Source of the DNA: a bacterium
GTDB lineage: Bacteria; Krumholzibacteriota; Krumholzibacteriia; LZORAL124-64-63
Length of the DNA: 64,000 nucleotides
NCBI GenBank assembly: GCA_016719645.1
Contig: JADJYS010000001.1
Coordinates: forward strand, 372,001 to 436,000
Reading direction: 5' to 3'
The notes beneath the pieces are model-generated. The model was not told where the DNA came from and did not search any database. It saw nothing but the letters and a program-made list of their open reading frames with translations. Within the stretch, counting starts at the first letter, position 1. Each line of letters opens with the position of its first letter. Shown piece after piece: positions 26,076-36,828 of this stretch. A program made the translations under genes and the position numbers.

Positions 26076-26204
26076 ATGTGCTTCCCATCGTGACAGGGGT
26101 GTCTGGAGGCCTCCTGCGCCAGGAGGGCGCAGGAGGCCCGAAGTCAAGCGTTCCGGGCACACGAGGTGCCCGGAGCGCGTCCCCTGTCACGATGGGAATC
26201 ACAT
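26076..26204. repeat. large three-way-junction palindrome, copy C (reverse orientation)
   Basis: The arms 26076-26099 and 26181-26204 are complementary with one mismatch (16 bp perfect next to the core). Inside are the same two hairpins as the other copies but on the opposite strand: 26108-26138 with loop AGGAG (CTCCT on the minus strand) and 26152-26174 with CCGGGCAC stem. The GACACCCC motif reads on the minus strand. The right arm contains the stop codon of the epimerase gene, so the last residues of that protein are encoded inside the palindrome. Confidence 0.85.
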
Positions 26205-26645
26205 CCGGCTGCAAATTTCGATGAGCACTCCGGCCGTGTCCTTGGGGTGCAGGAAGACGACCTGCTTGCCGTGCGCGCCCGGCAGGGGCTCCTCGTTCAG
26301 CAGGCGCAGACCGGCCGCGCGGCAGTTGGCCAGGGCCGCGCCCATGTCGTCGGCCGCGAACGCGACGTGGTGCAGGCCGGGGCCCTTCTTCTCCAGGAAG
26401 CGGCCGACGTTGCTGTCGGGGTCCAGGGGCTGCAGCAGCTCGACGCAGCCGGCGCCGCCGGCGCGGTCCAGCTTCAGCAGGGCGACCTTCAGCTTCTCGC
26501 GGGGCACTTCCTCCACGGCGATCAGCTCGAGCCCCAGCAGGCCGGCGTAGAGCCGGATCCCCTCCTCGAGGTCGGTGACGGCGATGCCGATGTGGTCGAC
26601 GCGGCCGGCCATGCCGGCGGGCGGGGTGATGTCGCGGATGTCCAT
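26199..26645 (-). CDS. mce: methylmalonyl-CoA epimerase
   Basis: 148 residues of the vicinal-oxygen-chelate fold. RVDHIGIAVTDLEEGIRLYAGLLGLEL supplies the first metal-ligand His. The second module has KKGPGLHHVAFAADDM with the second His and VVFLHPKDTAGVLIEI with the terminal Glu. These are the epimerase metal ligands. It converts (S)- to (R)-methylmalonyl-CoA, linking the carboxylase encoded 1.3 kb upstream on the same strand to MutAB. The ATG at 26645 has GGGAGG; a longer frame upstream lacks family similarity. Confidence 0.93.
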   Translation of the reverse strand: MDIRDITPPAGMAGRVDHIGIAVTDLEEGIRLYAGLLGLELIAVEEVPREKLKVALLKLDRAGGAGCVELLQPLDPDSNVGRFLEKKGPGLHHVAFAADDMGAALANCRAAGLRLLNEEPLPGAHGKQVVFLHPKDTAGVLIEICSRM

Positions 26646-26673
26646 GTCGCCTCCCTGGCTGGTGTCCTGCACC

Positions 26674-26701
26674 AAGATAGCCCCCGGCGCCGGTCTGTAA
26701 A
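26674..26701 (-). promoter_or_regulatory. putative promoter of the epimerase gene
   Basis: On the minus strand TTTACA and TATCTT are 16 bases apart, with the -10 about 30 bases from the epimerase start. It lies in the divergent gap shared with the M29 peptidase. Confidence 0.45.
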
Positions 26702-26770
26702 CCGGGATTCCGGCTCGACGCCGGGCCCGTGGATCGCTATCGTGGTGCCACACCCGCGACGGGAGGAATC

Positions 26771-27901
26771 ATGAAGGATCCGCGCCACGCCAGGCTCGCC
26801 GAGCAGCTCGTCCACTACAGCGTCCGGGTCCAGCCGGGGGAGGTCGTCTACCTCGAGCTGAAGGGGGTCGAGACCCTCGACCTCGGGCGCGAGATCATCC
26901 GCGCCGCCACCGAGGCCGGCGGCGTCCCGTTCTGGTACTACAACGACGAGGACGTCTCGCGCCCCTTCGTGAGCCGCGCCTCGCAGGCGCAGTTCGAGCG
27001 CTGGGCGGCCTTCCACAAGCGCATCATGCAGGACGCCGACTGCTACATCGCGGTCCGCGGCAGCAGCAACCCCTTCGACCACAAGGACGTCGACCGCGAG
27101 CGGGCCCGCTGGTACGCGCAGGCCTACTGGGACGAGGTGCACTCCGTCCGCGTGAACGAGAAGAAGTGGGTCGTGCTGCGCTACCCGAACCCGAGCATGG
27201 CCATCGCGGCCGAGCAGCCCACCGAGGCCTTCGAGGACTTCTACTTCCGCGTCTGCGGCCTGGACTACGCCCGCATGTCGGCCGCCATGGACCCGCTGCA
27301 CGACCTGCTGTGCCGCACCGACCGCGTGGAGATCCGCGGCCCGGGCACCGACCTGCGCTTCAGCCTCAAGGGGATCGGCGCGGTCAAGTGCGACGGCCAC
27401 CGCAACGTGCCCGACGGCGAGGTCTACTCCTGCCCGGTGCGCGACTCGGTCGAAGGCACGATCGCCTACAACACCGCGACCATGCGCGGCGGCGCCCTGT
27501 TCCGCAACGTGCGCTTCGTCTGCCGCGCCGGGAAGATCGTCGAGGCGACCTGCGACGGCGACGTCGCGAAGCTGAACGAGATCCTGGACACCGACGAGGG
27601 CGCCCGCCACTTCGGGGAGTTCGCCCTGGGCGTCAACCCGCACATCACCGCGCCCCTGCTGGACACGCTCTTCGACGAGAAGATCGGCGGCTCGTTCCAC
27701 CTGACGCCCGGGCAGGCCTACCCGGCCACCGACAACGGCAACCGCAGCGCCGTGCACTGGGACCTCGTCTGCATCCAGACGCCGGCGTGGGGGGGCGGGG
27801 AGATCCTCTTCGACGGCGTGACGGTGCGGCGCGACGGCCGCTTCGTCCTGCCGGAACTGGCGGGGCTGAACCCGGAGAACCTGACCGGGGAAGGCGCCTA
27901 G
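26771..27901 (+). CDS. M29-family aminopeptidase
   Basis: 376 residues, close to the AmpS/PepS/aminopeptidase T family length. GEVVYLELKGVETLDLGREIIRAA begins the N-terminal domain. The metal-binding half contains CDGHRNVPDGEVYSCPVRDSVEG (Glu of PDGE-type motif), GARHFGEFALGVNP (Glu and His ligands), and GSFHLTPGQAY with the following HWDLV (His/Asp ligands). It is a cobalt- or zinc-dependent cytoplasmic exopeptidase. GGGAGGAAT RBS. Its TAG shares the four bases CTAG with the stop of the convergent carrier-protein gene. Confidence 0.88.
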   Translation: MKDPRHARLAEQLVHYSVRVQPGEVVYLELKGVETLDLGREIIRAATEAGGVPFWYYNDEDVSRPFVSRASQAQFERWAAFHKRIMQDADCYIAVRGSSNPFDHKDVDRERARWYAQAYWDEVHSVRVNEKKWVVLRYPNPSMAIAAEQPTEAFEDFYFRVCGLDYARMSAAMDPLHDLLCRTDRVEIRGPGTDLRFSLKGIGAVKCDGHRNVPDGEVYSCPVRDSVEGTIAYNTATMRGGALFRNVRFVCRAGKIVEATCDGDVAKLNEILDTDEGARHFGEFALGVNPHITAPLLDTLFDEKIGGSFHLTPGQAYPATDNGNRSAVHWDLVCIQTPAWGGGEILFDGVTVRRDGRFVLPELAGLNPENLTGEGA

Positions 27902-28443
27902 CCGCCCGCCTCCGGCTCGATCACCAGCAGCACGTCGCCCGCGTTGACCGACTGGCCGACGCGGACCGCCACCTCGGCGACCGTGCCGGCCACGGGCGCC
28001 GCGATCTCGTTCTGCATCTTCATGGCCTCGAGCACCAGCAGCGGTTCCCCGGCGGCGACCCGGCGGCCGGCCTCCACCTGCAGCGCCACGACCAGGCCGG
28101 GGATCTCGGCCCGGACCGTGCCGCTGCCGGCGGCCTCGGCCACCGAGGCCAGCGCCAGGGCGTGCAGCTCGTCCATGACCGTCAGCTCGAGGTAGCGGCC
28201 GTTGACCGTGGCCTCGAGCGCGCCGTGCCCGTCCCGGCCGCCGCGCGGCGAGAGGTCGATCAGGTGCATGCGGCCGTCGACGCGCAGGCTCAGCGCCCGC
28301 CCGTTCTGGACGAAGCAGGCGTCGACCTCGCGCAGCTCGCCGTCGTCGATCTGCACCGCGAGCCGGCCGTCGGCGTCGCGCGCCACCACGGCGGTGAACT
28401 GCTCGCCGCCGTGCCTCAGGACGTAGCGCTTCTTCATCCACAC
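27898..28443 (-). CDS. biotin carboxyl carrier protein of acyl-CoA carboxylase
   Basis: 181 residues. The C-terminal 75 residues form the biotinyl domain with LEAMKM (biotinylated Lys about residue 142) between the symmetrical strands AGEPLLV and AGDVLLVIE. The N-terminal 100 residues resemble the linker/BT region of propionyl- and 3-methylcrotonyl-CoA carboxylase alpha chains, not AccB. I chose the GTG at 28443 (7 bases after AGGAG); an ATG lies two codons inside. Last gene of the carboxylase operon, ten bases after the biotin carboxylase. Confidence 0.9.
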   Translation of the reverse strand: MWMKKRYVLRHGGEQFTAVVARDADGRLAVQIDDGELREVDACFVQNGRALSLRVDGRMHLIDLSPRGGRDGHGALEATVNGRYLELTVMDELHALALASVAEAAGSGTVRAEIPGLVVALQVEAGRRVAAGEPLLVLEAMKMQNEIAAPVAGTVAEVAVRVGQSVNAGDVLLVIEPEAGG

Positions 28444-28453
28444 GGCCGCACTC

Positions 28454-29983
28454 CTAGCGGTGGTTGGTCATGGCCCGCAGCGCGCTGCGCCGCCAGTTGC
28501 CGTCGCCGGCGCCCGCGTCGGCGTTCCCCGGCGCCGGCCCGGCCAGCTCGCGTCGCCGCGCCTCGTACAGGGCGGCGGCGGTCAAGAGCGCGGCGCGGTC
28601 GTCGTCCGGCAACGGGTCCTGGAACTCGGCGGGGTCGAAGCGCTCGTCGATGAAGTTGGTCGTGTAGGTGCCGTCCAGGAACTTCGGCCGCTCCAGCGCC
28701 CACAGGTGGAAGGGGATGTTGTGCCCCGGGCCGTGCAGCGTGAACTCCTGCAGGGCGCGCCGGCCGCGGGCGATCGCCTGGGCGCGGTCCTCGCCCCAGA
28801 CCACCAGCTTCGCCAGCAGCGGGTCGTAGTGGACGGGCACGTCGAACCCCTCGTAGATCCCGCTGTCGACGCGCACGCCGGGTCCCGTGGGGGTGACGTG
28901 CGAGCTGATGCGCCCGATGGCGGGCATGAAGTTGCGGGCCGGGTCCTCGGCGTAGATGCGGAACTCGATCGCCCACCCGCGCTGGCGCAGGTCCTGCTGG
29001 CGGTAGGGCAGGCCCTGGCCGCGGGCGATGCGGATCTGGGCGCGCACCAGGTCGGTGCCGGTCACCATCTCGGTGATGGGGTGCTCCACCTGCAGGCGGG
29101 TGTTCATCTCCAGGAAGAAGAACTCCCGCTGCGGCGACAGGATGAACTCCACGGTGCCGGCCCCGAGGTAGTCGACCGCGGCCGCCGTGCGCACCGCCGC
29201 CTCGCAGATGCGCTCCCGCAGCTCGGGGGTCAGGCTCGGCGACGGCGACTCCTCGATGACCTTCTGGTGGCGGCGCTGCACCGAGCACTCGCGCTCGAAG
29301 AGGTGGACGGCGCCGCCGCGGCCGTCGCCCAGCACCTGCACCTCGATGTGCTTGGGCTCCTCCACGTAGCGCTCGAGGAAGACGGCGTCGTCGCCGAAGG
29401 CGCTGCCGGCCTCGCCCATGGTGCGCCGCAGGGCGGCCGCGAGGTCCGCCTCCTCGCGCACCACGCGCATGCCCTTGCCGCCGCCGCCGGCCGCCGCCTT
29501 CAGCAGCACCGGGTAGCCGATCTCGCGGGCGGCCGCGGCCGCGGCCGCGGGGTCGCGCAGCGCGGTCTCGGTGCCGGGGATCACCGGCACCCCGCTGGCC
29601 AGCATCCGGCTGCGGGCCGCCAGCTTGTTGCCCATCAGCTCGATCGTCTCGGGCCGCGGCCCGATGAAGATCAGCCCCGCCTCGCCGCAGGCCCGGGCGA
29701 AGGCCGCGTTCTCGGACAGGAACCCGTAGCCGGGGTGCACGGCGTCGGCGCCGCACGCCAGCGCCGTCGCGATCAGCCGGTCGCCCCGCAGGTAGCTCTC
29801 GGCGGCGGGCGCCGGGCCGATGGGGTAGGCCTCGTCGGCGGTCATCACGTGCAGCGCCGTGCGGTCGACGTCGGAGTGGACGGCCACGGCGCGGATCCCC
29901 ATCTCGCGCAGGCCCTGGATCACCCGCACGGCGATCTCGCCGCGGTTGGCGACCAGGACCTTGGTGATCTTCGTGCGGCCCAC
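28454..29983 (-). CDS. acyl-CoA carboxylase biotin carboxylase subunit
   Basis: 509 residues. KVLVANRGEIAVRVI at the N-terminus, DAVHPGYGFLSENA, the ATP-grasp glycine loop KAAAGGGGKGMRVV, the metal-binding MNTRLQVEHPITEMVTG and the catalytic region RGWAIEFRIYAEDP. The protein ends before any biotinyl domain, so the alpha chain is split, with the carrier made by the next gene. It carboxylates biotin with ATP and bicarbonate. GTG start with GTAGGAGG. With the adjacent carboxyltransferase it most likely works on propionyl-CoA. Confidence 0.93.
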   Translation of the reverse strand: MGRTKITKVLVANRGEIAVRVIQGLREMGIRAVAVHSDVDRTALHVMTADEAYPIGPAPAAESYLRGDRLIATALACGADAVHPGYGFLSENAAFARACGEAGLIFIGPRPETIELMGNKLAARSRMLASGVPVIPGTETALRDPAAAAAAAREIGYPVLLKAAAGGGGKGMRVVREEADLAAALRRTMGEAGSAFGDDAVFLERYVEEPKHIEVQVLGDGRGGAVHLFERECSVQRRHQKVIEESPSPSLTPELRERICEAAVRTAAAVDYLGAGTVEFILSPQREFFFLEMNTRLQVEHPITEMVTGTDLVRAQIRIARGQGLPYRQQDLRQRGWAIEFRIYAEDPARNFMPAIGRISSHVTPTGPGVRVDSGIYEGFDVPVHYDPLLAKLVVWGEDRAQAIARGRRALQEFTLHGPGHNIPFHLWALERPKFLDGTYTTNFIDERFDPAEFQDPLPDDDRAALLTAAALYEARRRELAGPAPGNADAGAGDGNWRRSALRAMTNHR

Positions 29984-29991
29984 GGCGCCTC

Positions 29992-31542
<1,551 letters not shown>

Positions 31543-31640
31543 CGCGCGTCCCCCGTAGAAGGTGCCCCCGGATGCGGACGGCGGAGCGTACCTCAGGTCC
31601 CCGGTCTCGGTCAACCTGCGAAACCCTGAAGATATCCGGC

Positions 31641-31903
31641 AGCACCCCCGATGCACCCTGCTGCCCGCCGGAAGACCGACTCGCTCCCGCGTCCCGATCC
31701 TCTTCGTTCCGAGTACGTGCACCCGACCATTCGGGGAGCGTCGGGCACCTCCTGCGCCCGGCGCGCCGGCCCCGGCGCCCTCCTGGCGCCGGAAGCCTCC
31801 AGACACCCCCGAATGGTCGGGTGCACGTACTCGGAACGAGGTGATCGGACGGCGGGAGGATGTCGGTCATTCGGCGGGAATCAGGGTGTATCAGGGACTC
31901 TGG
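31641..31903. repeat. large three-way-junction palindrome, copy D
   Basis: The inner arms 31705-31736 and 31807-31838 are 32 bp and perfectly complementary. Imperfect complementarity extends about 65 bases further on each side. The two top hairpins are present, one with loop CTCCT on a 7-bp stem holding one mismatch, the other with loop CTCCT on CCGGCGCC. The linker between them is shorter than in copies A-C. CCAGACACCCCC follows. It fills the divergent gap between the carboxylase operon and the enoyl-CoA hydratase, ending just upstream of a TATGAT box at 31912. Confidence 0.87.
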
Positions 31904-31964
31904 CCGTCTGCTATGATCCGGAACGGCAACATCGGCCGTGGCCAGCCAACATCGAGGAGCGACC

Positions 31965-32750
31965 ATGTCCTACCAGACCCTACTGCTCGAGATCGACGAC
32001 GCCGGCGTGGCCGTCGTGACGGTGAACCGGCCCGAGAAGATGAACGCGCTCAACGCGCAGGTGATCGAGGAGCTGCGGGCCTGCTTCGGCGAGCTGCGGC
32101 GGGACGACCGGGTGCGCGTGGTGATCCTGACCGGCGCGGGGCCGAAGGCCTTCGTCGCCGGGGCGGACATCGGCGAGCTGGCGGCCGCCACGGGGCCGGA
32201 GCTGGAGCGCCTGTCCGAGCGCGGCCAGTCCCTGATGTGGAGCCTCGAACACCTCGGCAAGCCCGTGATCGCGGCGATCAACGGCTTCGCCCTGGGCGGC
32301 GGCTGCGAGCTGGCCCTGTGCTGCACCTTCCGCTACGCGGCCAGCAACGCCAAGCTCGGGCTGCCGGAGATCACCCTCGGGCTGATCCCCGGCTACGGCG
32401 GCACGCAGCGGCTGCCCCGGCTGGTGGGGCGGGGGCACGCCATGGAGATGATCCTCTCGGGCGGCATGATCGACGCGGAGGAGGCCGTGCGCATCGGGCT
32501 GGTCAACCGCGTCCTGCCGGCCGACGACCTGATGAAGGCCGCCCGCGCCGCCGCCGCCTCGATCGCCGGCCGCTCGGCCGCCACCGTCCGCTACGCCCTG
32601 AAGGCGGTGGGCGAGGGGGCCAACATGGGCCTGGACGAGGGCTGCCGGCTCGAGGCGGCGCTCTTCGGCGTCGTGGGCTCCCTCGCGGACGCGGGCGAGG
32701 GCTGCCGGGCCTTCCTGGAGAAGCGCAAACCCGAGTTCCGGGACCGGTGA
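31965..32750 (+). CDS. enoyl-CoA hydratase/isomerase (crotonase family)
   Basis: 261 residues. VTVNRPEKMNALNAQV at the N-terminus, AFVAGADIGELA (oxyanion-hole Gly-Ala-Asp), NGFALGGGCELALCCTFRYA, and PEITLGLIPGYGGTQRLPRLVG, in which the catalytic Glu of the crotonase PEVxLG motif is present. It hydrates 2-enoyl-CoA to 3-hydroxyacyl-CoA, the step missing from the acyl-CoA dehydrogenase operon at 8.8-14.3 kb. ATG behind GAGGAGCG. Possible -10 TATGAT at 31912-31917. Confidence 0.93.
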   Translation: MSYQTLLLEIDDAGVAVVTVNRPEKMNALNAQVIEELRACFGELRRDDRVRVVILTGAGPKAFVAGADIGELAAATGPELERLSERGQSLMWSLEHLGKPVIAAINGFALGGGCELALCCTFRYAASNAKLGLPEITLGLIPGYGGTQRLPRLVGRGHAMEMILSGGMIDAEEAVRIGLVNRVLPADDLMKAARAAAASIAGRSAATVRYALKAVGEGANMGLDEGCRLEAALFGVVGSLADAGEGCRAFLEKRKPEFRDR

Positions 32751-32756
32751 ACCGGG

Positions 32757-32783
32757 GGAGGGGGCGGCTTTCCCGCCCCCTCC
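32757..32783 (+). terminator. hairpin after enoyl-CoA hydratase
   Basis: An 11-bp stem (GGAGGGGGCGG with its complement) and 5-base loop, seven bases after the stop. No long T run. Confidence 0.55.
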
Positions 32784-32906
32784 TCGGCCCTCCCCGGCGG
32801 CGCCCGCCCCGGCCTGCCAAGCGGCAAACAATTCTTCCGCATCCCCGGCCGGGTGACTATGTTACGACCGGACCGCACCCCTCCCTGCCCCTTCGAGGAG
32901 GCGAAG

Positions 32907-33137
32907 ATGAACGACTCCGTCCAGGCGACAGCCCCCTTCATCGAGATCGACGCCGAACTCTGCAAGGGCTGCAAGCTCTGCATCGGCGTCTGCCCCAAGG
33001 GCGTCATCGACATCAGCGAGAAACTGAACGGATCCAGCTACCACCCGGCTTACTACCTGGGGCGGGACTGCACCGGATGCGCCCTGTGCTTCTACGCGTG
33101 CCCCGAACCGGCGGCGATCAAGGTCGTCAAGCCCTGA
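32907..33137 (+). CDS. 2-oxoacid:ferredoxin oxidoreductase delta subunit (2x[4Fe-4S] ferredoxin)
   Basis: 76 residues. Two CxxCxxCxxxC clusters: CKGCKLCIGVC and CTGCALCFYAC, each followed by Pro. This layout is that of the small ferredoxin-like subunit of KorABCD/VorABCD enzymes. It relays electrons from the TPP subunit to a soluble ferredoxin. AGGAGG RBS at the ATG 32907; an ATG 54 bases upstream has none. 23 bases before the alpha subunit. Confidence 0.92.
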   Translation: MNDSVQATAPFIEIDAELCKGCKLCIGVCPKGVIDISEKLNGSSYHPAYYLGRDCTGCALCFYACPEPAAIKVVKP

Positions 33138-33160
33138 CCCCCACCCGCGGGAGGCGGACG

Positions 33161-34218
33161 ATGTCCAGGAAGTTCATGAAAGGGAACGACGCGATCGTCG
33201 TCGGCGCGCTGCAGGCCGGGTGCCGGGCCTACTACGGCTACCCGATCACCCCCGCCAGCGAGATCGCGCACGCGGCGTCGCTGCATTTCCCGGCCCTGGG
33301 CGGCACCTTCATCCAGGCCGAGAGCGAAGTCGCCGCCATCAACATGGTCTACGGCACCGCGGGCATGGGCATCCGCACCATGACCGCCTCGTCGAGCCCC
33401 GGCTTCTCGCTGAAGCAGGAGGGCCTGAGCTACATCGCCGGCGCCGAGCTGCCGTGCGTCGTGGTCAACGTCTCGCGCGGCGGGCCCGGCCTGGGCAACA
33501 TCGCCCCGGAGCAGGCCGACTACTTCCAGGTCACCAAGGGCGGCGGCCACGGCAACTACCGCCTGATCGCCCTGGCGCCCAACTGCGCCCAGGAGATGTG
33601 CGACCTGACGGTCCTGGCCTTCGACCTCGCCGACACCTACCGCAACCCGGTCTGCATCCTGGCCGACGGCTTCACCGGCCAGATGATGGAGCCGGTGACC
33701 GTGCCGGTGGCCCGGCCGGTGCCCTTCGACCACACGTCCTGGTGCGTGCGCGGCGACGCGGCCACCCACCGCAACCTCATCAGCTCGATCTACCTCGAGT
33801 CCGAGGACCTGGAGCGCCACAACCTCAAGCTCGACGAGAAGTACCGGCGGATCGCGCGGGACGAGGTGCGCTTCGAGGAGTACCAGGTCGAGGACGCCGA
33901 CCTGATCGTCGTCGCCTTCGGCATCGTCTCGCGCATCGTCTACTCGACGGTGGACCAGGCCCGCGCGCAGGGCCTGAAGGTCGGCCTGCTGCGGCCGATC
34001 ACGCTGTGGCCGTTCCCCAGCGCCCGCCTCGCCGAGCTGGCCGCGCGCGACGTGCGCTTCCTCTCGGCCGAGCTGAGCACCGGCCAGATGGTCGAGGACG
34101 TGCGGCTGGCCGTCGAGGGCCGCGCGCCGGTCCACTTCTACGGCCGCTGCGGCGGCATGGTGCCGGGTTCCGAGGAACTGCTGGCCGAGTACGGGAAGAT
34201 CCTGGAAGGAGGCCGGTC

Positions 34219-34222
<4 letters not shown>
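33161..34222 (+). CDS. 2-oxoacid:ferredoxin oxidoreductase alpha subunit
   Basis: 353 residues of the pyrimidine-binding domain. MKGNDAIVVGALQAGCRAYYGYPITPASEI (YPITP is the 2-oxoacid binding signature), FIQAESEVAAINMVYGTAGMG (TPP-activating Glu), and SSPGFSLKQEGLSYIAGAELP. It decarboxylates a 2-oxoacid to acyl-CoA with reduction of ferredoxin. Candidate substrates are 2-oxoglutarate or branched-chain 2-oxoacids. The surrounding acyl-CoA dehydrogenase and propionyl-CoA genes favour branched-chain, but this is inference. The stop overlaps the next gene (GTGA). Confidence 0.92.
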
Positions 34223-35634
<1,412 letters not shown>

Positions 35635-35659
35635 CCGGCGCCGCGGGCGGACCTCCCGA

Positions 35660-35686
35660 CGCCGCCCCCGGCCCCCGGGGGCGGCG
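35660..35686 (+). terminator. hairpin after oxidoreductase operon
   Basis: A 12-bp all-GC stem with a 3-base loop in the 72-base gap before alanine dehydrogenase. No T tail, so it may only attenuate. Confidence 0.5.
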
Positions 35687-35706
35687 CCGTCGCGAAAGGC
35701 GGAGCG

Positions 35707-36828
35707 ATGATCATCGGCGTACCCCGGGAGCTGTCCCCGGACGAGAAGCGGGTCGGCCTGGCGCCGGCGGCGGTGCTGACCCTGGCGCGCCAGGGTCACG
35801 ACGTGCTGGTGGAGCGCGGCGCCGGCCTCGGCAGCGGCTTCGCCGACGAGGACTACCGCAAGGTGGGCGGGCGCATCGCGGGCGACACCGAGGAGGTGTA
35901 CCGGCGCGCCGGCCTGCTGGTGAAGGTGCAGGCGCCGACCGCGGCCGAGGCGGCCTGGCTCGGCGAGGGCCAGACGGTCCTGGGCTTCCTGATGCTGCCG
36001 GCGTGCGAGCCGGGCCTGCTCGGCGCGCTGCGCCGCGGCGGCTGCAGCGCCGTCGACACCGCGGCGATCTCCCGCGACGACGGCTCGGCCCCGGTGCTGG
36101 CCAGCATGTCGCGCATCGCCGGCCGCATCGTGCCGCAGCTGGCCGCCCGCTACCTGCAGTCCGACCACGGCGGCAGCGGCATCCTGCTGGGCGGACTGGC
36201 CGGCGTGCCGCCGGCCGAGGCGGTCGTGCTCGGCGGCGGCATCGCGGGGCGCAACGCCGCGCGCGCCCTGCTGGGCTGCGGGGCCCGCGTGACGCTGCTC
36301 GACGTCGACCTCGAGCTGCTGCACGACCTGCACTGGCGCTTCGAGGGCCGCGTCACCACCTACCCGGCCAACGAGTACACGCTGGCCAAGGTGCTGCGCT
36401 ACGCCGACGTGGTCGTCGGCGCCGTGCGCTCGCCCGGCGGCCGCGCGCCGGTGCTCGTGGACCGCCAGCTCGAGGACCGGGTCCGCGACGGCAGCGTCGT
36501 GATCGACCTGGCGATCGACCAGGGCGGCTGCTTCGCCGCCAGCCGGCCCACGCGCCTGAGCGACCCCGTCTACGTCGTGGACGGCGTGACCCACTTCTGC
36601 GCCCCCAACACGCCGAGCCTGGTGGCCCGCACCGCGACCTACGCCCTGGGCAACGCCCTGCTGGACACCGTGGCGCGCATCGCGGCCGAGGGACTGGCGG
36701 CGGCGATGGCCGGGGACCCCGCGCTGGCGCGGGGCGTCGGCCTGATCGGCGGCCGGGTCGTCGACCCGCGCGTGGCCGAGGCGCACGGGCTGCCCGTCGA
36801 GGGCCGCCGGACCGGAGGCAAACCGTGA
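35707..36828 (+). CDS. ald: alanine dehydrogenase
   Basis: 373 residues. MIIGVPRELSPDEKRVGLAPAAV holds the substrate-binding Arg, KVQAPTAAE the conserved Lys, and VVLGGGIAGRNAARALLGCGA the NAD-binding loop. VVGAVRSPGGRAPVLV, DLAIDQGG (catalytic Asp) and HFCAPNTPSLVARTATYAL complete the family pattern. It interconverts alanine and pyruvate with NAD and ammonium. The likely role here is handling amino-acid nitrogen during peptide or amino-acid use. Coupled to the next gene by GTGA. Confidence 0.92.
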   Translation: MIIGVPRELSPDEKRVGLAPAAVLTLARQGHDVLVERGAGLGSGFADEDYRKVGGRIAGDTEEVYRRAGLLVKVQAPTAAEAAWLGEGQTVLGFLMLPACEPGLLGALRRGGCSAVDTAAISRDDGSAPVLASMSRIAGRIVPQLAARYLQSDHGGSGILLGGLAGVPPAEAVVLGGGIAGRNAARALLGCGARVTLLDVDLELLHDLHWRFEGRVTTYPANEYTLAKVLRYADVVVGAVRSPGGRAPVLVDRQLEDRVRDGSVVIDLAIDQGGCFAASRPTRLSDPVYVVDGVTHFCAPNTPSLVARTATYALGNALLDTVARIAAEGLAAAMAGDPALARGVGLIGGRVVDPRVAEAHGLPVEGRRTGGKP

